In this document: in pieces, positions 57,051 through 64,000 of the stretch
Layout of the letters: the number at the start of each line of letters is the position of its first letter
Numbering within the stretch: the stretch's first letter is position 1
DNA from: Petrosia ficiformis
Taxonomy: Eukaryota > Porifera > Demospongiae > Haplosclerida > Petrosiidae
Direction of reading: 5' to 3'
Length of the DNA stretch: 64,000 nt
Assembly: GCA_947044365.1 (NCBI GenBank)
Contig: OX345644.1
Location: 6,235,577-6,299,576 of the forward strand
Translations under genes and position numbers: made by a program
Notes under the pieces: model-generated
The model's database searches: none
What the model saw: only the letters and a program-made list of their open reading frames with translations
What the model was told of the DNA's origin: nothing

Positions 57051-60000
57051 ATGAATATTTCGCTATAAAGTTTAATTCATGTAGTATGTCTGGACATGGA
57101 TTTCCTCCAAAAAAGTCAACATCAAGAGGAATACTACACTGTTGTTTGCCTAAACAGACATCCTCTGTAACCATTAGACTGGTGCCACTATGACAACTAC
57201 CCAAGTCACCTTCCTCTTCAAAATTTATTGAAGGATTTCCGTAAGACACCCAATCAATACTAGTTATCACGTTTCCATGACTACACTTGAGCATGGCATG
57301 GGTGACATTGCCTTTCGCTTCTACCACACGGGACTCTTCTGCCATCTTGCCAGTTACTGTAAGATTGTACTCGCCCGATAACACATCAAGTCTTAAAACA
57401 TCCCTTTCTGGTATCCATTGATACGAATGAATTCCTTTTATTCTTTCCAATAGATGCCCATTCGTAAATATTGGTGTATCATTGTCCAATACCATCACCT
57501 TACTCATACCATAAGCGGGTATGTTTATATGAGCTTGACTTCCCACAGGGACAGTGACATTCACCTGCAAGGATGTATAATGATGACCAATATCATATGC
57601 GCTCCCTACTTTACATAACACAGCAACCTGTAGCCATTTTATTTCAAGACCTGGACAAGGGTCCCCCCAGTAGTCTGCCGATGTAGGTACTAAACACTCT
57701 GTTTTGTTTAGACAAAGCTTGTTTGTTACATTCAGAGTTTGAGATGCATGACAATTACCTTGACGATAGTAACCACACACGCCTTTTGGGTTTCCATATG
57801 AAGCAAAAAGCACTTTACTGATAATACCCTCTCCACACATCAGTTTTAGACCACCATGCTCAGGGAGACCAGGATTAACTGATGAATGATCCTCAGCTGA
57901 TTTTGCACACTGTATTCCACCTTTTCGATGCCAAGAAAACTTCACGTCACGAGGGTATTCGATGCTTATTGAAGCTGACGAAATGTCTAGGGAAGTTGCG
58001 GGATATAGATCCAGTTCCTTGTATCCATAGCTCCCCTCTGATTGTCTGAAACCAATCATATCTGTCTGCATCCAACCACAGACACTGGAAAACATGTGAT
58101 GATTACGAGAATCCATTCCAGCACTTCCGTTATGGGCATTCCATAACTCCCACAGTGCAGTGGCAGGTTCGTATGGATTGTGTATCATGAAACCCCAACT
58201 TGGATAATCAACTTGTTTGACAATTTCTAAAGCCAGATCGTTCCTTTTTAAATTGGTCAACACTGGCAAAAGGAACTTGGTCCCTATAATACCAGCAGTA
58301 ATATGGGTATTGTCTGTTGTAGTCAACTTATTAATGAAGTACTTCACAATCTGTTCTTTCTGTTCTTCAGGTAATATATCCAAATATAATGGCAATACAT
58401 AGCTCACTTGCAAATCATCAACATATTTCCCATTAGTAAGAAAGGCTTTATTAAACTCAGCTGTGTATTGTTTATACATTGAATCTAACTTAGTAGCAGT
58501 GTCTGTGTCCTTTAGAGCAACAGCAATCTCTTGAACTTGTTTAATACTAAGCAAAAGGCTGAAAGCAGATGTGAAACTGACTTTAACTTTTTTCATTGGG
58601 GGTGGAGGAACCCAGTCTCCATATGAACCATATAAATCTCCTATGCCACTAGAAGGAATTTTACTAACCATAAAATTAATGTACATGAGGAGACCTTCGA
58701 ATTGTTCTTGAGCAGTTTTCAAATCACCATATTGTTTATATAATACCCAAACAGTTTGTGGATATGCAGCACCCCATGCAGGATCTGATGGACGACGTCC
58801 ATATCGATAATATGGTACAACATCTGGTAAAGATCCATTGATTAGTTCATCATTCATTAACTGAACCCAGTGAGGAAAAAATGATTCCATATGAAAGTTA
58901 ATGGCAAAGGAATCTGCAGATAAACTAGCATCTCCCATCCATCCTAATCTTTCATCTCTTTGACTGCAGTCTGTTGGTATACTCATTAAATTTGATAGTT
59001 GACCTCGTAGACAGTTTTGCTGTATGTTATATAGAAGTTGATCAGAGGTCTTGAATTCAGTGTTTGGTTTAACAGCAGTGTTAACACGAACTTTTCGAAT
59101 ATCACTAGTCGTAAGATCACGTGGATAGTTAATGATCTCTGCATATCGGAAGCCATGATAAGTGAAAGTTGGCTGATAAAATGCTACACCCCCATCTGAT
59201 GTAAATATATCAATTGCTTTTGCACCTCTCAAGTTCCCATAGTACAAAGAACCATCTTGATTCCCATATGGGGGATGCATAGGTACTTCAGCATGTTTGA
59301 TCGATATTTGTATACCTTGTTGTACCCCTGCGACATTTAAATGTACAATACCAGCAGTGTTAAACTGAAAGTCAACAACTTGTCTACTCTGACCTTCAGA
59401 ATTTGGAGGTAGTTTTTTTATATTAATTGGATAATCATTAGTTGTACGAGCTATGTTTGGTATTGTAGGTAAGTACATTTCACCAGCAGGTCCTTCTGTT
59501 TCAGTGGCTATGCCTAATTCATTTGGTGGAATCAGAGCATTCACAAACTCACCATTGTAAATAGAATCAGAAGTAATAGTACTATTGAAAACTTCCCAAG
59601 TTGAAGATTTGCTATATATTACCGAAGACGTTCCATCCGTGTAAGTAATGTTAAGAATTAGTCGTAAAACTCGTTCTTTTTGATCAGGAACAGGAGATGG
59701 ATCATGCAATGGGTAGGCATTGGTGTCTCTCCAGCCTCGTCCTAACATTATTTCTATGATTACTGGTGATTCAAACTTTGGGAGAATATCATGTAGATCA
59801 TAAACAAGATATGGTATTCGTACCTCATAATTTGTCCATCCTGGTGATAGAAATATCGGAGGATTATAAAGAGAGTTCAATACAAGTGAATTAATAACAA
59901 CAGTGTAAAATCCAAGCCCAGAGACATACAGAAAGGCTTTCTGAATGAAGGGTCTAAATTCGACTTGTCGAGCAAACCATGGAACAGAGTTTGTTGGTGG

Positions 60001-60462
60001 TGATACTATCCATTTTGCAGGTGCCCAATCTTCTTTTGTGAGATTAACTGACAGGAAATGTCCAATCTCTTCCCTTTTACTGGATTGTCCATACTGATCC
60101 CACCACGTGATATACCAGTAGTACAAAGTTTCTCTTTGGAGAGCAGGACCACGGTAAACAATGGACTGATTCTCACTGTATATTTTACCACTATCCCAAT
60201 CAGATCTTTTAAAAGAAGGATCTTCAGATAGAACTACCCTGAAAGCATTCTGCACTGCATTGCGTTCAGTGTGACTAATACTCCATGACAGCAGAGGGTG
60301 ACTACTTTCTGTGAAGAAAGGAGAATAATTGATTGAGCTTTCCAGTTGATCTTTATTCAAGCCTACAAGATTATGGTCACACTGCAGATTATAGGGTGGT
60401 CGAGGACCTATATCTGAGTTCACACTAACCACCACAGCAAAGAACAGAGTAATGGCTATCAT
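57031..60462 (-). CDS. Secreted GH78 alpha-L-rhamnosidase with two SUEL lectin domains, copy 1
   Basis: Predicted to hydrolyse terminal alpha-L-rhamnose from glycans outside the cell. A 1143-codon single exon with a signal peptide (MIAITLFFAVVVSVNSDIG). The N-terminal beta-rich region (residues 20-470) has the Bac_rhamnosid order, including LLSWSISHTERNAVQNAFRV and SPGWTNYEVRIPYLVYDLHD. The (alpha/alpha)6 catalytic domain (about 470-815) starts at TDCSQRDERLGWMGDASLSA, with a likely general-acid region around Glu 504, and includes PATALWELWNAHNGSAGMDS, whose Glu (about 772) matches the family base. Two SUEL/Gal_Lectin domains follow at about 870-950 (FASYGNPKGVCG, YWGDPCPGLEIKWLQVAVLC) and 1057-1140 (WVSYGNPSINF, GGNPCPDILHELNFIAKYSC), each with spaced cysteines. 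SUEL domains are the fold of rhamnose-binding lectins; the usual YGR is YGN here. Intronless among intron-rich neighbours. Confidence 0.93.
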   Translation of the reverse strand: MIAITLFFAVVVSVNSDIGPRPPYNLQCDHNLVGLNKDQLESSINYSPFFTESSHPLLSWSISHTERNAVQNAFRVVLSEDPSFKRSDWDSGKIYSENQSIVYRGPALQRETLYYWYITWWDQYGQSSKREEIGHFLSVNLTKEDWAPAKWIVSPPTNSVPWFARQVEFRPFIQKAFLYVSGLGFYTVVINSLVLNSLYNPPIFLSPGWTNYEVRIPYLVYDLHDILPKFESPVIIEIMLGRGWRDTNAYPLHDPSPVPDQKERVLRLILNITYTDGTSSVIYSKSSTWEVFNSTITSDSIYNGEFVNALIPPNELGIATETEGPAGEMYLPTIPNIARTTNDYPINIKKLPPNSEGQSRQVVDFQFNTAGIVHLNVAGVQQGIQISIKHAEVPMHPPYGNQDGSLYYGNLRGAKAIDIFTSDGGVAFYQPTFTYHGFRYAEIINYPRDLTTSDIRKVRVNTAVKPNTEFKTSDQLLYNIQQNCLRGQLSNLMSIPTDCSQRDERLGWMGDASLSADSFAINFHMESFFPHWVQLMNDELINGSLPDVVPYYRYGRRPSDPAWGAAYPQTVWVLYKQYGDLKTAQEQFEGLLMYINFMVSKIPSSGIGDLYGSYGDWVPPPPMKKVKVSFTSAFSLLLSIKQVQEIAVALKDTDTATKLDSMYKQYTAEFNKAFLTNGKYVDDLQVSYVLPLYLDILPEEQKEQIVKYFINKLTTTDNTHITAGIIGTKFLLPVLTNLKRNDLALEIVKQVDYPSWGFMIHNPYEPATALWELWNAHNGSAGMDSRNHHMFSSVCGWMQTDMIGFRQSEGSYGYKELDLYPATSLDISSASISIEYPRDVKFSWHRKGGIQCAKSAEDHSSVNPGLPEHGGLKLMCGEGIISKVLFASYGNPKGVCGYYRQGNCHASQTLNVTNKLCLNKTECLVPTSADYWGDPCPGLEIKWLQVAVLCKVGSAYDIGHHYTSLQVNVTVPVGSQAHINIPAYGMSKVMVLDNDTPIFTNGHLLERIKGIHSYQWIPERDVLRLDVLSGEYNLTVTGKMAEESRVVEAKGNVTHAMLKCSHGNVITSIDWVSYGNPSINFEEEGDLGSCHSGTSLMVTEDVCLGKQQCSIPLDVDFFGGNPCPDILHELNFIAKYSCNRRIY

Positions 60463-60661
60463 GATGACCCTTAGTCCTCACCTTTAATGGGAGGGGCTGA
60501 AAAACCATATTAGTGTAAAGACTAAGTTGTTTTTCAAATAGCAAATACACTTATTGTTCAATAAATCCTACGGTTAAGTTGTTTTTCAAATAGCAAATAC
60601 ACTCATTGTTCAATAAATCGTACGGTTAAGTTGTTTTTCAAATAGCAAATACACTCATTGT
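60463..60661. repeat. 199-bp spacer between the rhamnosidase copies, with 3 repeat units
   Basis: Contains three copies of the AAGTTGTTTTTCAAATAGCA repeat (about 60525-60680) and about 60 bp of unique sequence. The upstream region of copy 1 must lie in these 199 bp or within the end of copy 2. Confidence 0.85.
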
Positions 60662-63600
60662 TCAATAAATCCTACGGTTACATGAATATTTCGCTATAAA
60701 GTTTAATTCGTGTAGTATGTCTGGACATGGATTTCCTCCAAAAAAGTCAACATCAAGAGGAATACTACACTGTTGTTTGCCTAAACAGACATCCTCTGTA
60801 ACCATTAGACTGGTGCCACTATGACAACTACCCAAGTCACCTTCCTCTTCAAGATTTATTGAAGGATTTCCGTAGGACACCCAATCAATACTAGTTATCA
60901 CGTTTCCATGACTACACTTGAGCATGGCATGGGTGACATTGCCTTTCGCTTCTACCACACGGGACTCTTCTGCCATCTTGCCAGTTACTGTAAGATTGTA
61001 CTCGCCCGATAACACATCAAGTCTTAAAACATCCCTTTCTGGTATCCATTGATACGAATGAATTCCTTTTATTCTTTCCAATAGATGCCCATTCGTAAAT
61101 ATTGGTGTATCATTGTCCAATACCATCACCTTACTCATACCATAAGCGGGTATGTTTATATGAGCTTGACTTCCCACAGGGACAGTGACATTCACCTGCA
61201 AGGATGTATAATGATGACCAATATCATATGCGCTCCCTACTTTGCATAACACAGCAACCTGTAGCCATTTTATTTCAAGACCTGGACAAGGGTCCCCCCA
61301 GTAGTCTGCCGATGTAGGTACTAAACACTCTGTTTTGTTTAGACAAAGCTTGTTTGTTACATTCAGAGTTTGAGATGCATGACAATTACCTTGACGATAG
61401 TAACCACACACGCCTTTTGGGTTTCCATATGAAGCAAAAAGCACTTTACTGATAATACCCTCTCCACACATCAGTTTTAGACCACCATGCTCAGGTAGAC
61501 CAGGATTTACTGATGAATGATCCTCAGCTGATTTTGCACACTGTATTCCACCTTTTCGATGCCAAGAAAACTTCACGTCACGAGGGTATTCGATGTTTAT
61601 TGAAGCTGACGAAATGTCTAGGGAAGTTGCGGGATATAGATCCAGTTCCTTGTATCCATAGCTCCCCTCTGATTGTCTGAAACCAATCATATCTGTCTGC
61701 ATCCAACCACTGACACTGGAAAACATGTGATGATTACGAGAATCCATTCCAGCACTTCCGTTATGGGCATTCCATAACTCCCACAGTGCAGTGGCAGGTT
61801 CGTATGGATTGTGTATCATGAAACCCCAACTTGGATAATCAACTTGTTTGACAATTTCTAAAGCCAGATCGTTCCTTTTTAAATTTGTCAACACTGGCAA
61901 AAGGAACTTAGTCCCTATAATACCAGCAGTAATATGGGTATTGTCTGTTGTAGTCAACTTATTAATGAAGTACTTCACAATCTGTTCTTTCTGTTCTTCA
62001 GGTAATATATCCAAATATAAAGGCAATACATAGCTCACTTGCAAATCATCAACATATTTCCCATTAGAAAGAAAGGCTTTATTAAACTCAGCTGTGTATT
62101 GTTTATACATTGAATCTAACTTAGCAGCAGTGTCTGTGTCCTTTAGAGCAACAGCAATCTCTTGAACTTGTTTAATACTAAGCAAAAGGCTAAAAGCAGA
62201 AGTGAAACTGATTTTAACTTTTTTCATCGGGGGTGGAGGAACCCAGTCTCCATATGAACCATATAAATCTCCTATACCACTAGAAGGAATTTTACTAACC
62301 ATAAAAGTAATGTACATGAGGAGACCTTCGAATTGTTCTTGAGCAGTTTTCAAATCACCATATTGTTTATATAATACCCAAATAGTTTGTGGATATGCAG
62401 CGCCCCATGCAGGATCTGATGGACGACGTCCATATCGATAGTATGGTACAACATCTGGTAAAGATCCATTGATTAGTTCATCTTTCATTAACTGAACCCA
62501 ATGAGGAAAAAATGATTCCATATGGAAGTTAATGGCAAAGGAATCTGCAGATAAACTAGCATCTCCCATCCATCCTAATCTTTCATCTCTTTGACTGCAG
62601 TCTGTTGGTATACTCATTAAATTTGATAGTTGACCTCGTAGACAGTTTTGCTGTATGTTATATAGAAGTTGATCAGAGGTAATGAATTCAGTGTTTGGTT
62701 TAACTGCAGTGTGAACACGAACTTTTCGAATATCACTAGTTGTAAGATCACGTGGATAGTTAATGATCTCTGCATATCGGAAACCATGATAAGTGAAAGT
62801 TGGCTGGTAAAATGCTACAGCCCCATCTGATTTAAATATATCCATTGCTTTCGCACCTCTCAAGTTCCCATAGTACAAAGAACCATCTCGATTCCCATAT
62901 GGAGGATGCATAGGTACTTCAGCATGTTTGATCGATATTGGTAAACCTTCTTGTATCCCTACGACATTTAAGTGTACAATACCAGCAGTGTTAAACTGAA
63001 AATCAACAACTTGTCTACTCTGACCTTCAGAATTTGGAGGTAGTTTTGTTATATTAATTGGAAAATCAATAGTTGTACGAGCTATGTTTGGTATTGTAGG
63101 TAAATACATTTCACCAGCAGGTCCTTCTGTTTCAGTGGCTATGCCTAATCTATTTGGAGGAAAGACCACATTTACAAATTCACCATTGTAAATAGAATCA
63201 GAAGTAATACTACTATTTATAACTATCCAATGTGATGAATCGCTATACATTGTCGAAGACCTTCCATCCGTGTAAGTAATGTTAAGTATTAGTCGTAAAA
63301 CACGTTCTTTTTGATCAGGAACAGGAGATGGATCACGCAGTGGGTAGGCATTGGTGTCTCTCCAACCTCGTCCTAACATTATTTTGATATCTGGGTCGTC
63401 AAGCTTCGGGAGAATATCATGTACATCATAAACAAGATATGGTATTCGTACTTCATAATTTGTCCATCCTGGTGATAGAAATATAGGAGGGTTATTAAGG
63501 GAGTTCAAAACAAGGAAATTAAGGGAAACTGTGTAAAATCCAAGCCCAGAAATATACAGAAAAGCTTTCTGAATGAAGGGACTAAATAATCCAACTTGTT

Positions 63601-64000
63601 GAGTAAACAATGGAACAGAGTTTGTTGGCGGTGATACTATCCATTTTGCTGGTGCCCAATCTTCTTTTGTGACATTAACTGACAGAAAATGTCCAATCTC
63701 TTCCCTTTTACTGGATTGTCCATACTGATCCCACCACGTGATATACCAGTAGTACAAAGTTTCTCTTTGGAGAGCAGGCCCACGGTAAACAATGGACTGA
63801 TTCTCACTGTATATTTTACCACTATCCCAAATAGATCTTTCAAAAGAATGATCTTCAGATAGAACTACCCTGAAAGCACTCTGCACTGCACTACGTTCAG
63901 TGTGACTAATACTCCATGACAGCAGAGGGTGACTACTTTCTGTGAAGAAAGGAGAATAACTGATTGAGCTTTCCAGTTGATCTTTATGCAAGCCTACAAG
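60662..64000 (-). CDS. Secreted GH78 alpha-L-rhamnosidase with two SUEL lectin domains, copy 2 (5' end outside the window)
   Basis: Tandem paralogue of the gene at 57031-60462 in the same orientation, open from the window edge (LVGLHKDQLESS) to TGA at 60662; the signal peptide and first residues lie beyond base 64000. All key motifs persist: QRDERLGWMGD, PATALWELW, and both SUEL domains with GDPCPGLEIKWLQ and NPCPDILHEL. From the catalytic domain to the C-terminus the two proteins differ at only about ten positions by eye, while the N-terminal 450 residues carry many substitutions (for example PLFTQQVGLFSPFIQ against PWFARQVEFRPFIQ) and small length changes. The apparent Met in MHKDQ is internal, not a start. 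Both copies are intact, so both are probably functional. Confidence 0.93.
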   Translation of the reverse strand, partial: LVGLHKDQLESSISYSPFFTESSHPLLSWSISHTERSAVQSAFRVVLSEDHSFERSIWDSGKIYSENQSIVYRGPALQRETLYYWYITWWDQYGQSSKREEIGHFLSVNVTKEDWAPAKWIVSPPTNSVPLFTQQVGLFSPFIQKAFLYISGLGFYTVSLNFLVLNSLNNPPIFLSPGWTNYEVRIPYLVYDVHDILPKLDDPDIKIMLGRGWRDTNAYPLRDPSPVPDQKERVLRLILNITYTDGRSSTMYSDSSHWIVINSSITSDSIYNGEFVNVVFPPNRLGIATETEGPAGEMYLPTIPNIARTTIDFPINITKLPPNSEGQSRQVVDFQFNTAGIVHLNVVGIQEGLPISIKHAEVPMHPPYGNRDGSLYYGNLRGAKAMDIFKSDGAVAFYQPTFTYHGFRYAEIINYPRDLTTSDIRKVRVHTAVKPNTEFITSDQLLYNIQQNCLRGQLSNLMSIPTDCSQRDERLGWMGDASLSADSFAINFHMESFFPHWVQLMKDELINGSLPDVVPYYRYGRRPSDPAWGAAYPQTIWVLYKQYGDLKTAQEQFEGLLMYITFMVSKIPSSGIGDLYGSYGDWVPPPPMKKVKISFTSAFSLLLSIKQVQEIAVALKDTDTAAKLDSMYKQYTAEFNKAFLSNGKYVDDLQVSYVLPLYLDILPEEQKEQIVKYFINKLTTTDNTHITAGIIGTKFLLPVLTNLKRNDLALEIVKQVDYPSWGFMIHNPYEPATALWELWNAHNGSAGMDSRNHHMFSSVSGWMQTDMIGFRQSEGSYGYKELDLYPATSLDISSASINIEYPRDVKFSWHRKGGIQCAKSAEDHSSVNPGLPEHGGLKLMCGEGIISKVLFASYGNPKGVCGYYRQGNCHASQTLNVTNKLCLNKTECLVPTSADYWGDPCPGLEIKWLQVAVLCKVGSAYDIGHHYTSLQVNVTVPVGSQAHINIPAYGMSKVMVLDNDTPIFTNGHLLERIKGIHSYQWIPERDVLRLDVLSGEYNLTVTGKMAEESRVVEAKGNVTHAMLKCSHGNVITSIDWVSYGNPSINLEEEGDLGSCHSGTSLMVTEDVCLGKQQCSIPLDVDFFGGNPCPDILHELNFIAKYSCNRRIY

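Noticed and set aside
60006..60191. Short open frames overlapping the rhamnosidases in other frames
   Set aside because: They occur at matching places in both copies because the genes are duplicated, and are shadows of the real frame.

Overview
This is a eukaryotic (metazoan) genomic window, most consistent with a demosponge. It is AT-rich, with many short spliced exons, introns packed with (ACATGT)-type and other simple repeats, miniature inverted-repeat transposons (MITEs) and a tRNA-derived SINE, next to a CARD-NACHT-LRR receptor and an AMOP/NIDO/VWD adhesion protein. Amphimedon queenslandica is my best guess; this is inference, since no search was run.

Layout: (1) 1-5140, minus: 3'-truncated NIDO-IPT-AMOP-VWD adhesion protein. 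(2) 5881-23241, minus: exportin-T (tRNA export), rebuilt here as 34 exons giving 970 codons. (3) 23576-29729, plus: Rab GDP-dissociation inhibitor, 14 exons, 441 codons. (4) 31781-38135, minus: protein farnesyltransferase beta subunit, 15 exons, 421 codons. (5) 38506-44482, plus: monoglyceride-lipase-like alpha/beta hydrolase with a long acidic N-terminal extension, 8 exons, 496 codons. (6) 44483-49261: intergenic, repeats and possible noncoding first exons. (7) 49262-50335, plus: type II membrane glycosyltransferase of the Nucleotid_trans family. (8) 51320-52579, minus: small three-exon unknown gene (149 codons). (9) 52664-56627, plus: CARD-NACHT-LRR innate immune receptor (1095 codons). (10) 57031-60462 and 60662-64000, minus: two tandem, intronless, secreted proteins joining a GH78 alpha-L-rhamnosidase to two SUEL (rhamnose/galactose-binding lectin) domains; the second copy runs off the right edge.

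The gene order makes three head-to-head pairs with short shared upstream regions (XPOT/GDI 334 bp, FNTB/lipase 370 bp, small gene/NLR 84 bp) and two tail-to-tail pairs (GDI/FNTB, NLR/rhamnosidase). Housekeeping functions (tRNA export, Rab recycling, prenylation, lipid hydrolysis) fill the first 45 kb; the right end is surface/innate-immune in character. The most unusual content is the rhamnosidase-plus-rhamnose-type-lectin fusion pair. Other notable items are a cluster of hAT-like MITEs with 8-bp target duplications, one of which makes up most of an otherwise minimal intron, and a tRNA-derived SINE with (TTTC)n tails.
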